Origin: CAZUZD01 sp964624465
GTDB lineage: Bacteria > Planctomycetota > Planctomycetia > Isosphaerales > Isosphaeraceae
Direction of reading: 5' to 3'
Assembly (NCBI GenBank): GCA_964624465.1
Contig: CAZUZD010000302.1
Coordinates: 1-7,504, forward strand
DNA: 7,504 nucleotides
Position numbers and translations under genes: made by a program. A model generated the notes under the pieces. The model worked only from the letters and a program-made list of their open reading frames with translations. It was not told the DNA's origin and did no database searches. The number at the start of each line of letters is the position of its first letter. Position 1 is the first letter of the stretch. Shown here in pieces: positions 1 through 5,753 of the stretch.

Positions 1-1
1 C

Positions 2-454
2 GCGCGGCTGCCCCTGACGAGCGCGCTGGCCCGCACCGCCCGCGAGGTGCCCGTACTGGTCGCCGTCACCGACCGCGCCCCGGCCGATCGCCGCGCCGCG
101 CTGACGGCCGCCGGCTGCGAGGTCCTGCACCTGCCCGGCCCCGATACCGTGCCGATCGGCCCGCTGCTCGACGCCCTGGGGGCCCGCGGCCAGACGAACC
201 TGCTCGTCGAGGGGGGCGGCCGGGTCCTGGGCGCGTTCCTCGACGCCGGCGAGGTCGACGCCGTCGAGGTCTACCTGGCCCCGATCCTCGAGGGGGGCGA
301 TCACGCCCGCACCGCCGCCCGCGGCCGCGGCCTGGCCGCCATGACCGACGCCGTCCGGCTGGTGGACCGCGAGGTGATGGTCCTCGACGGCGACGTGCGC
401 CTCACCGGCCGCATCGTGCGGCCCTGGGCCACCGCCAACCGCGACCCGCCTTGA
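2..454 (+). CDS. ribD: Riboflavin biosynthesis protein RibD, reductase domain (3' part, 5' end outside window)
   Basis: This is the C-terminal part of RibD, the bifunctional deaminase/reductase of riboflavin synthesis. The reductase domain reduces the ribosyl side chain of the deaminated pyrimidine with NADPH in the cytoplasm. The open frame runs off the left edge, and codons 2-46 read on in frame with the family motif RLPLTSALARTA, so the GTG at 47 is an internal valine and not a start. About 150 residues are visible. They include the Rossmann-like strand VLVAVTD, the hallmark NLLVEGGGRVLGAFL (nucleotide-binding loop) and VYLAPILEGG, followed by a short C-terminal strand region. The frame stops with TGA at 452-454. 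Full RibD proteins have about 360 residues, so the zinc deaminase domain would lie off the window. A stand-alone reductase of the same family cannot be excluded from this fragment. rex follows on the same strand after 162 bp. Confidence 0.9.
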   Translation, partial: ARLPLTSALARTAREVPVLVAVTDRAPADRRAALTAAGCEVLHLPGPDTVPIGPLLDALGARGQTNLLVEGGGRVLGAFLDAGEVDAVEVYLAPILEGGDHARTAARGRGLAAMTDAVRLVDREVMVLDGDVRLTGRIVRPWATANRDPP

Positions 455-480
455 CCGCAACGCGGCCCGGCGACTACCAT
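451..480 (+). promoter_or_regulatory. Candidate sigma-70 promoter for rex
   Basis: TTGACC (451-456) and TACCAT (475-480) are separated by 18 bp and match the -35 and -10 consensus at 5/6 and 4/6 positions. The -35 box overlaps the ribD stop codon. Transcription would start near 487 and leave a leader of about 130 nt before the rex GTG. This is recognised by eye only; no start-site data exist here. Confidence 0.4.
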
Positions 481-564
481 TTTCGGACCCTCACGACCGC
501 GCTGCCGGCGCGATCGCCCCGCCCAGTCCCGCCCCCCGCCCGCGCTCGGCGACGAGCCCCGTCC

Positions 565-586
565 GGGCCGTGATGACCACGGGCCC
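565..586 (+). other. Hairpin in the rex leader
   Basis: GGGCCGTG (565-572) pairs with CAC (578-580) and GGCCC (582-586) around the loop ATGAC, with one bulged G at 581. This gives eight base pairs, six of them G-C. It sits 30 nt upstream of the rex GTG and 17 nt upstream of the putative Shine-Dalgarno. No T-tract follows, so it is not a standard terminator. In such GC-rich DNA it may be chance. Confidence 0.3.
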
Positions 587-616
587 CGACGCCGCCTCTG
601 CCCGGAGTCTTCCCTC

Positions 617-1297
617 GTGGCGGATCGACCAGCCGAGTCGCAGCCGCAGCCCGAGAAGCTCGCCCCCAAGGCGGTCATCGGGCGGGTGAGCCTGTACCTC
701 CGCCAGCTCGAGGCCTTCCAGCGCCAGGGGCAGGACACCGTCTCCAGCAGCCAGCTCGGCACCGCGCTGGGCATCAACGACGCCCAGGTCCGCAAGGACC
801 TCGCCTTCTTCGGCCAGTTCGGCTACCCCGGCATCGGCTACCGCATCGAGGAGCTGATCCAGGCCATCCGCCGGATCCTGGGCATCGACCGCGTCTGGCC
901 CACGGCGATGATCGGGCTGGGCAACCTCGGCCGCGCCCTCCTCAAGTACCGCGGGTTCCGGGGTCGCGGCTTCCACATCGTGGCCCTGTTCGACAACGAC
1001 CCCAAGAAGGTCGGCAGCACCCACGGCGGCCTGGCCGTGCGCTCGCTCGACGACCTGCCCGCCGTCACCGCCGAGCTGGGCATCCGCCTGGCGATGCTCA
1101 CCGTCCCGTCCGACGCCGCCCAGGCCGTCACCGACCGCGTCGTCGCCGCCGGCATCCGGGGCATCCTGAACTTTGCCCCCCTGCCCCTGGTCGTCCCCGA
1201 GAGCGTCAGCGTCGTCGCCGTCGACCTGAGCATCCAGCTCGAGCACCTCGCCTACCGCGTCCAGAACGTCGAGGACGGCATCCCCCACCCCGGCTGA
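617..1297 (+). CDS. rex: Redox-sensing transcriptional repressor Rex
   Basis: Rex is a dimeric cytoplasmic repressor that binds operator DNA when NAD+ dominates and lets go when NADH rises, controlling respiratory and fermentative genes. The 226-aa protein has the usual family length, with an N-terminal extension of about 15 residues rich in Pro and Gln. Residues 19-90 form the winged-helix DNA-binding domain; SSSQLGTALGINDAQVRKDLAFFGQFG at 43-69 contains the recognition helix with the typical VRKDL(A/S)xFG motif. A Rossmann domain follows, with the dinucleotide loop GLGNLG at 100-105, the acidic end of strand beta-2 in LFDNDPKKVG (124-133), LTVPSD (161-166) and NFAP at 185-188. The C-terminal helix VDLSIQLEHLAYRV is the domain-swapped helix of the Rex dimer. 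The GTG start is supported by GGAG at 604-607, nine nt upstream. No typical Rex operator (TTGTGAA-N6-TTCACAA) is visible upstream, so autoregulation cannot be argued. Confidence 0.95.
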   Translation: MADRPAESQPQPEKLAPKAVIGRVSLYLRQLEAFQRQGQDTVSSSQLGTALGINDAQVRKDLAFFGQFGYPGIGYRIEELIQAIRRILGIDRVWPTAMIGLGNLGRALLKYRGFRGRGFHIVALFDNDPKKVGSTHGGLAVRSLDDLPAVTAELGIRLAMLTVPSDAAQAVTDRVVAAGIRGILNFAPLPLVVPESVSVVAVDLSIQLEHLAYRVQNVEDGIPHPG

Positions 1298-1314
1298 GCC
1301 TCGCCAACGGTCCC

Positions 1315-1343
1315 TTTCCGATCCCGCCCGCGACTGCTAGACT
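1315..1343 (+). promoter_or_regulatory. Candidate promoter of tRNA-Gln
   Basis: The extended -10 motif TGCTAGACT (1335-1343) has a hexamer TAGACT whose downstream end lies 12 bp before the mature tRNA. A weak -35 (TTTCCG, 1315-1320) sits 17 bp upstream. The -10 is the stronger half. The position fits a short leader removed by RNase P. Confidence 0.45.
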
Positions 1344-1355
1344 GGACGGCCACAT

Positions 1356-1426
1356 TACCCGGTGGTGAAACGGTATCACAGCAGGTTTTGGTCCTGCTTT
1401 TCCAGGTTCGAATCCTGGCCGGGTAG
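1356..1426 (+). tRNA. trnQ: tRNA-Gln (anticodon TTG)
   Basis: A complete 71-nt cloverleaf can be folded by hand. The acceptor stem pairs TACCCGG (1356-1362) with CCGGGTA (1419-1425). The D stem pairs GTGA with TCAC (1365-1368/1376-1379) around a loop of seven. The anticodon stem GCAGG/CCTGC closes the loop TTTTGGT, placing anticodon TTG at 1388-1390, which reads CAA and, by wobble, CAG. The variable loop is TTTT. The T stem CCAGG/CCTGG (1402-1406/1414-1418) closes the loop TTCGAAT. The U1-A72 first pair and discriminator G73 (1426) are glutamine identity features known from E. coli tRNA-Gln. The 3' CCA is not encoded (CTCA follows), so a CCA-adding enzyme is needed. Confidence 0.97.
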
Positions 1427-1460
1427 CTCATGGGTGGGGGTCAATGGGACCCGTCGGGAC

Positions 1461-1488
1461 GCCCCGGGACGCGATTTCCCCGGGGTTT
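1461..1488 (+). terminator. Candidate terminator downstream of tRNA-Gln
   Basis: CCCCGGG (1462-1468) pairs with CCCGGGG (1479-1485) around a 10-nt loop. An extra G-T wobble (1461/1486) extends the stem to eight pairs, and TTTCT follows. The hairpin lies about 35 nt after the tRNA 3' end on the same strand. The T-tract is short, so intrinsic termination is plausible but not certain. Confidence 0.4.
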
Positions 1489-1515
1489 CTGACGACCCGA
1501 GTGGACCCGCAGCGA

Positions 1516-1571
1516 CACCGGCTGTGGGCAACATCCCCTCCAGGACCGCTGGCCCACAGCGTCGTCCGGTG
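1516..1571. repeat. Inverted repeat in the convergent intergenic region
   Basis: A perfect 9-bp inverted repeat, GCTGTGGGC (1521-1529) and GCCCACAGC (1552-1560), encloses 22 nt. It is flanked by a second matching pair, CACCG (1516-1520) and CGGTG (1567-1571), with six unpaired bases (1561-1566) on one side. The 14 paired bases could form a long stem in either transcript. It lies between the converging tRNA and helicase genes and may help end transcription, or it may be a binding site or mobile-element remnant. No coding sequence was recognised in 1427-1698. Confidence 0.45.
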
Positions 1572-1664
1572 ATCCGGGAAGCCTTGGCGGGGACCGGGCC
1601 TCGTGGGCTGGCGTTCCCGCCGCGTTCGCGGCCACGCTGGTCGTGCCGGCGGGTGCTGGCGAGT

Positions 1665-1681
1665 GGCGAGCCTGGCTCGCC
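1665..1681 (-). terminator. 17-nt near-perfect palindrome just after the helicase gene
   Basis: GGCGAGCCTGGCTCGCC is self-complementary except for its central base. As RNA it folds into a 6-bp stem with a CCAGG loop on the minus strand. It begins 17 nt beyond the stop codon of the helicase gene, where a transcription end is expected. No T-tract follows. A REP-like dispersed extragenic palindrome is an equally good reading; a genome-wide count would tell them apart. Confidence 0.4.
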
Positions 1682-1698
1682 TCGGTGCTCTGCCGCGT

Positions 1699-3678
1699 TC
1701 ACGTCAGGGGCGGGATGCCGCAGTCGGCCAGGTACCGGGCGACGCGGTCCTCGAGCTCGGGCGGGCGGGTCGGGTCGTCGGGGTCGCCGGGGGGGACGAA
1801 CAGGATCATGCCCTCGCGGGCGCGGGTCAGGAGCACGCGGTACTTGTTCACCAGGTAGCGGCGGGTGACGGGGTCGCGCACCTGCTGCCAGGCGGTGCCG
1901 CGGAAGCTGCGGCAGAGCCAGTCGTCGGGTCCGGGGATCAGGTCGCCGCCCCAGCAGACGCCGGTCCAGTCGAGCTCCAGGCCCTGGATGGCGAACTCGG
2001 TGGCGGGCACCTCCAGCGCGTGCGACGAGCGCACGTCGTCGGGCCCGTTCAGGAACCAGTTCTCGACGTCGAGCTCGGCCGTCACGTCGACCCCGTGCGC
2101 CCGCAGCCGGCGGCCGCCGCTGCTGGCGATCAGCCCGATGCGGCGGTTGCCGCGACGCCGGGCGCGGAGCCAGCGGCGGGCGGCGTCGAGGCCACGGGTG
2201 TACGCCAGCGGGAAGTCGGCCAGCGAGGCCATGAGGGACCGGGCGCGATCGGGTTCGCGGCGCAGCAGGGCGTCGACGAAGTCGGCGAGCACCTCGGCGC
2301 GGTACGACCGGAGGTTCACGCCCAGGTGCAGCGCGGGGTCCTCGACGATGGTGAGCCCCTCGGGCGGCGACTCGAACAGGCAGGCGCCGCTGGCGTGCAC
2401 GCCGGCCTTGAGCTCGGGCGCGACGGCGATCGACCAGTGCGGGAGCTTCGCCAGCGCCCGGCCCCACTCTGCGAGCCCGGCCTCGCCGCGGTTGATCTCC
2501 TGGCCGCCGCCGATCAGCGCCACGATCACCGCCCACCCCTTGTGCCGGTTCATGACCTCCAGCAGGATCTCGGGCTCGGAGAACGGCCGGTTGAACTTCC
2601 GCTTCGACTGGTCGGCGTCCCAGGCCCGCTGCGCCTCGTCGAAGACAACCACTTGATCGACGGGGACCCGGTCGGGGTCCGCATGGTAGTCGTCGATGAA
2701 GCGGTGCACGTTCTGGACGAAGGTCTCGACCCGCCGGCGGGACTCGGCACGGCTCTGGTCCAGGCGGGCGGCGGCGTCGCGGGCCAGGGCCTCGGTGAGC
2801 ACCCGCACCAGGGGCGTATTGCCCGAGAGGAACACGCCGAGGTCGCGCTCGTGCAGCTCGCGGTTGTGCACGATGTTCAGCCCGGCGAGCGTCTTGCCCG
2901 CGCCCGGCACGCCGGTGACGAAGCAGATCCGCTTGCAGTCCGTGCGGCGGGCCCAGTCGATGGCGTCGAGCACCGCCGCGGTGGTCCGGGTCAGGTTGTC
3001 GACCCCGGCGTGGCAGCGCGAGATCTCCTGGACGCCCTGGCCGGCGTAGAGGGCCTGGGCGGCCTCGATGATCGTCGGCGTCGGCGCGTAATCGCCCGCA
3101 TCCCAGCGCGCCGGGTCGATTGGCGGGGCGGCGGGATCGGACCGGACTTCCCGGGCGTGGCAGGCGGCCAGGCGATCGGCCAGGTCGTTGGCGTTGACGC
3201 GCTCGGTCGGCCGCACGAGGCCGGCGGCCGGCGCCTCGACCGGGCCCGGGGTCGAGGGCCCCGCGGTGGCGACGAGCAGGGGCACGATCGGCCGGTCGCG
3301 GCTCTCGCGGTGGAAGTCGGCCAGGTCGAGGGCGTAGTCCTCCACCTGCGCGACGGCATCGCGGGGGTAGTCGCGGGCGCCGCACTTGAATTCGAGCACG
3401 AGCACGACCGGCCCGGCCAGGATCACCGCATCGGCCCGCTTGCCACGGCGCGGGATCGGGAACTCCAGCAGCAGCGCCCAGTCGCCGGCGTCGCACGCGG
3501 CGACCAGCCGCGCCGCAGCCCCTCGCAGGAGGGCGATCGAGTCGCGCCAGGCGATGGTCTGCGCGTGCAGTTGCAGAAAGAAACCGGCGCCGGCCGCCTG
3601 GTCGGTGAGCCGGCCGACGATGCGGTCGGGGTCATCGTCGAGGAATTCGCGCAGGCTCGAACGGTGATACGCCGGCAT
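1699..3678 (-). CDS. DUF2075-type SF1 helicase with N-terminal PD-(D/E)XK nuclease-like domain
   Basis: This 659-aa protein is predicted to be an ATP-dependent DNA/RNA helicase or translocase joined to a nuclease-like domain. Helicase motifs of the DUF2075 (Schlafen group 3) type appear in order: Walker A GVPGAGKT (256-263), Walker B VVVFDEAQRAWD (343-354), motif III IGGGQE (389-394), NLRSYR (455-460), IQGLELDWTGVCWGGD (564-579, motif V region) and NKYRVLLTRAREG (611-623, motif VI with its arginines). Before the helicase, residues 72-115 read E72, D83, E96-F-K98 and Q111-V-E-D-Y. This is the order and spacing of the PD-(D/E)XK fold with the helical Gln seen in RecB/Cas4-like nucleases. The ATG at 3678 is chosen because homologous-looking sequence (MPAYHRSSLREFL) starts there. 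The in-frame ATG 87 bp further upstream adds only an Arg/Pro-rich stretch. The 144-aa gene lies 123 bp upstream on the same strand. No membrane segment or signal peptide is visible. Substrate and role are unknown; defence or repair are the usual guesses for this family. Confidence 0.85.
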   Translation of the reverse strand: MPAYHRSSLREFLDDDPDRIVGRLTDQAAGAGFFLQLHAQTIAWRDSIALLRGAAARLVAACDAGDWALLLEFPIPRRGKRADAVILAGPVVLVLEFKCGARDYPRDAVAQVEDYALDLADFHRESRDRPIVPLLVATAGPSTPGPVEAPAAGLVRPTERVNANDLADRLAACHAREVRSDPAAPPIDPARWDAGDYAPTPTIIEAAQALYAGQGVQEISRCHAGVDNLTRTTAAVLDAIDWARRTDCKRICFVTGVPGAGKTLAGLNIVHNRELHERDLGVFLSGNTPLVRVLTEALARDAAARLDQSRAESRRRVETFVQNVHRFIDDYHADPDRVPVDQVVVFDEAQRAWDADQSKRKFNRPFSEPEILLEVMNRHKGWAVIVALIGGGQEINRGEAGLAEWGRALAKLPHWSIAVAPELKAGVHASGACLFESPPEGLTIVEDPALHLGVNLRSYRAEVLADFVDALLRREPDRARSLMASLADFPLAYTRGLDAARRWLRARRRGNRRIGLIASSGGRRLRAHGVDVTAELDVENWFLNGPDDVRSSHALEVPATEFAIQGLELDWTGVCWGGDLIPGPDDWLCRSFRGTAWQQVRDPVTRRYLVNKYRVLLTRAREGMILFVPPGDPDDPTRPPELEDRVARYLADCGIPPLT

Positions 3679-3801
3679 GATCGGCCCCGAGCGCCGCCCG
3701 TGCCGCCGTCGGTCGCGGCGTGGGCCTCGGGGTCGAACGATGCCGGATCCGGGCGCCGCGGGCAAGTGGCCGCCCCGCCCGTGCAGCCGGGGCGCGGGTC
3801 G

Positions 3802-4236
3802 TCAGCCCCAGAACCGCCACCACGGGCGGCCGGTCGCGGGGGCGGCCGCCGTCGGCGGGTGGTCGGCAGCCGGGCGGTGGATCTGCGCCGTCTGGGGGTC
3901 GAAAACGGTGAGCCCGAGGGCGAGGGCGGTCTCGACGACGAACGGCGTGACCGCCTCGACGCTGGGCCAGGACAGGCCCAGATGCACGAGCTCGGCGCCG
4001 GCGTTGTTGCGCACCGGGCCGTCGCTCCAGACGCTGTCATCCACCTCGTCGTCGGGCAGGTCGCACGGGCACGGGTAGCGGGCCGTCAGCCGGTCGATGA
4101 GCTGGTGGTAGACGGCCGGCACGTCGGCGCCGCCCGTCCCACCGGGGTCGCGCTCAGCGAGCTCCTGGACCCAGTCCCAGGCGGCCTTCTCGTCGGCGAC
4201 GACCGGCGGCTTCACGATCATCAGGCCGTAGCTCAT
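3802..4236 (-). CDS. Uncharacterised 144-aa protein (MSYGLMI-type)
   Basis: I do not assign a function. The protein begins MSYGLMIVKPP and has a helical segment with conserved-looking Trp (AAWDWVQELAE, 19-29). An acidic stretch follows, RYPCPCDLPDDEVDDSVWSDGP (53-74). The C-terminal domain reads GLSWPSVEAVTPFVVETALALGLTVFDPQTAQIHRP (87-122). The pattern of a central acidic VWSDGP box and a terminal GLTVFDPQ strand recalls small cytoplasmic proteins beginning MSYDL that occur in many bacteria, some near toxin-immunity loci. That resemblance is from memory and unverified. The last 20 residues are a Pro/Ala linker ending in the aromatic tail PWWRFWG. No signal peptide is present. The ATG at 4236 is preferred over the in-frame ATG at 4350 because AGGAG stands five nt upstream and the extra residues are low complexity. 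The lipoprotein gene lies 150 bp upstream and the nuclease-helicase 123 bp downstream, all on one strand. Confidence 0.8.
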   Translation of the reverse strand: MSYGLMIVKPPVVADEKAAWDWVQELAERDPGGTGGADVPAVYHQLIDRLTARYPCPCDLPDDEVDDSVWSDGPVRNNAGAELVHLGLSWPSVEAVTPFVVETALALGLTVFDPQTAQIHRPAADHPPTAAAPATGRPWWRFWG

Positions 4237-4241
4237 GTCCG

Positions 4242-4246
4242 CTCCT
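4242..4246 (-). promoter_or_regulatory. Shine-Dalgarno AGGAG of the 144-aa gene
   Basis: AGGAG on the minus strand ends five nt before the ATG at 4236. It is among the clearest ribosome-binding sites in the window and decides between this start and the in-frame upstream ATG at 4350. Confidence 0.65.
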
Positions 4247-4307
4247 GTCCATGAAGGGGGAGGGGCATCCGAGGATCCGGGCCGGCGAATCGACCCCGGG
4301 TGTGGTC

Positions 4308-4319
4308 GGCCCGAAGGCC
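4308..4319 (-). other. Short hairpin with cUUCGg tetraloop
   Basis: On the minus strand GGCC-TTCG-GGCC forms a 4-bp all-GC stem closed by the very stable C(UUCG)G tetraloop. It lies between the lipoprotein stop and the start of the 144-aa gene, about 70 nt after that stop. No T-tract follows. It might slow RNA decay or polymerase between the two genes, or be chance in GC-rich sequence. Confidence 0.3.
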
Positions 4320-4386
4320 CCAGGATGTCCGGACGGTCGGACGGGTTCAACCCCCGGCGGTCTCCGAGGCTGCACGCGGTCCGGGC

Positions 4387-5655
4387 TCAGCCGCCGACGG
4401 GCAAGGTCAACAGCGGGCCGGCGCGGTCGCCCTCGGCTTCCTGGAGGTCGAAGAGCAGCTCGAAGATGGCCAGGCTGGCGCGGGACGGGATGTCGTCGGT
4501 GGGGATGAAGAACCAGTGGTCGCGGTACTTCACGGCCACCTCGGCGTCGCGGGGCCGGTGCTTGCTGACGCAGACGCGGAACAGGCCGGCGGTCACCGGG
4601 CTCCAGTCGAAGGGCACGCCCTGCGCGTCGCGGAGCACGGGCGCGATGCCGTCGCGGACGTGGGCCTCGGGGATGCTGACGCCCTTGGCCAGGAACGAGC
4701 CGATCTGGTGGATCGACCGCATGTTCAGGAAGATCGTCTCGTTGCCCAGCGGGCTGGTCGCGGCGGTGGCCTCCTCGGAGAGCTCCGAGCGGATCCGGTA
4801 CTGGGAGCGCCCGGGGGCCAGGTCCAGCAGGTCGGCGAACTCGCGCATCAGGGGGGAGTCGACCGCCTGGGGGGCGACCCGCAGCACCAGCGTCCGCTCC
4901 TTCTTGAGGAGCTGGATCGAGCCGGAACCCTGGTCGCGGAAGACGTAGCCGTTCTCCGCCGCCTGCACGAGGTCGCGGCCCTGCACGGCGGTCGTCGTGA
5001 TCGCGTCCGACTCGGGCTTCTCGACCTCGGCGATGGCCAGCTCGACGACCCCCTGACGGCGGAGCTCGGCCAGCAGGCCCACGACGTGGCGGAACTCCAG
5101 GTTGTCGTCGGGCAGCACCGGCGTGAGCTGCGTGGCCCGCTCGGCGTTGGTGATGTCGTTGATGTCGTTGACGGCGATCAGGAACAGCTGCTCGGTGTTG
5201 GCGCCGGTGTTCACCAGGCGGAACAGCTCGGTGGAGAGCGGGTTGAGCAGCGCGCGGGCGATCTCCTGCCCCTCGCGCGGGTGGTAGCTCAGCGTCGGCG
5301 TGTCGCGGATCGCCAGCTCGGCGACGCCCAGGCGGGACTGGCCCGGCGGCGAGCCGCTGCCATCGAGGCCGCCGGTGAACTGGCTGCGGCCGGCGACCTC
5401 GAACTGGCTGGTGATGTTCGGCAGGTCGATGAACACCGGCGAGTCGGCGTACCGCAGCCGCACGATGTTCAGCAGCAGCTGCTCGTCGTTGGTGCTGCGG
5501 ACGACGTCGTTGTACTTCAGCCGGGTGTGCTGCACCGCCTGCGGCCCCACGCAGCCGCCCAGCAGCCCCAGCAGCACGAGCGCCATCAGGCCCGCCCCGG
5601 AGCCGGAGCTCGGGCGGTGGCTGGCCTGCGGTCGTGGGCTTGTGCAACCGTCCAT
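4387..5655 (-). CDS. Predicted lipoprotein of unknown function, 422 aa
   Basis: The protein carries a bacterial lipoprotein signal. Residues 1-22 are polar with scattered basic residues, 23-33 are hydrophobic (LMALVLLGLLG), and the lipobox LGGC ends at Cys35, the expected lipidation site. It would be anchored in a membrane facing the periplasm. The mature part has no domain I can name. Its most conserved-looking segments are NDEQLLLNIVRLRYADSPVF (56-75) followed by IDLPNITSQFE (76-86). The C-terminal block KYRDHWFFIPTDDIPSRAS (376-394) with LAIFELLFDLQEAEG (395-409) also stands out. I recall similar proteins, annotated only as hypothetical or lipoprotein, in planctomycetes and some proteobacteria; this is unverified. 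ATG 5655 places the hydrophobic core correctly. Its AGGAG (5674-5670) is 14 nt away, which is long, and an internal ATG at residue 24 is unlikely because the basic region would be lost. leuD lies 98 bp upstream. Confidence 0.8.
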   Translation of the reverse strand: MDGCTSPRPQASHRPSSGSGAGLMALVLLGLLGGCVGPQAVQHTRLKYNDVVRSTNDEQLLLNIVRLRYADSPVFIDLPNITSQFEVAGRSQFTGGLDGSGSPPGQSRLGVAELAIRDTPTLSYHPREGQEIARALLNPLSTELFRLVNTGANTEQLFLIAVNDINDITNAERATQLTPVLPDDNLEFRHVVGLLAELRRQGVVELAIAEVEKPESDAITTTAVQGRDLVQAAENGYVFRDQGSGSIQLLKKERTLVLRVAPQAVDSPLMREFADLLDLAPGRSQYRIRSELSEEATAATSPLGNETIFLNMRSIHQIGSFLAKGVSIPEAHVRDGIAPVLRDAQGVPFDWSPVTAGLFRVCVSKHRPRDAEVAVKYRDHWFFIPTDDIPSRASLAIFELLFDLQEAEGDRAGPLLTLPVGG

Positions 5656-5672
5656 GGCGTGGGGGAGATCTC

Positions 5673-5708
5673 CTGCCGAGACTGCCGGATCTCCAGCAGT
5701 ATCGGCAG
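5673..5708 (-). promoter_or_regulatory. Compound hairpin in the leader of the lipoprotein gene
   Basis: CTGCCGA (5708-5702, minus strand) pairs with TCGGCAG (5679-5673). After one mismatch, ACTGC pairs with GCAGT, and two further G-C pairs close an AGAT loop. This gives 14 pairs in a 36-nt element. Its foot includes the first two bases of the AGGAG that serves the lipoprotein gene. No T-tract follows on the minus strand, so an RNA structure affecting translation, or an attenuating or stabilising element after leuD, fits better than a standard terminator. Confidence 0.5.
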
Positions 5709-5753
5709 GGTTTCCCCAGTCACTTGAACCGGAATAACCGCGAGCGGCGTGGC

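Noticed and set aside
455..616. Rex operator upstream of rex
   Set aside because: No sequence resembling TTGTGAA-N6-TTCACAA was seen on either strand.
491..1288. 265-aa minus-strand frame opposite rex
   Set aside because: Asp/Gly/Ala/Val-rich shadow of the rex reading frame; rex itself has unambiguous motifs.
1402..1426. tRNA 3' end as an attachment site for an integrated element
   Set aside because: I found no second copy of the tRNA 3' sequence and no integrase in the window, so an att site cannot be supported.
1376..3496. 706-aa minus-strand frame overlapping the helicase
   Set aside because: It is a shifted frame of the helicase with Arg/Pro/Gly-rich sequence. Its C-terminal tail reads through the tRNA gene, a known artefact.
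3679..3765. Upstream ATG start for the nuclease-helicase
   Set aside because: It adds 29 Arg/Pro/Gly-rich residues with no family resemblance and no better ribosome-binding site.
3679..3801. Promoter for the helicase (TTGCCC, 17 bp, CATCGT on the minus strand)
   Set aside because: Spacing is right but the -10 matches only 3/6 positions; too weak to list as a feature.
1603..4254. 883-aa open frame on the plus strand opposite the helicase and small gene
   Set aside because: It is antisense to two well-supported genes, has low-complexity Gly/Ala/Arg/Val composition and no motifs. It is the usual shadow frame of GC-rich DNA.
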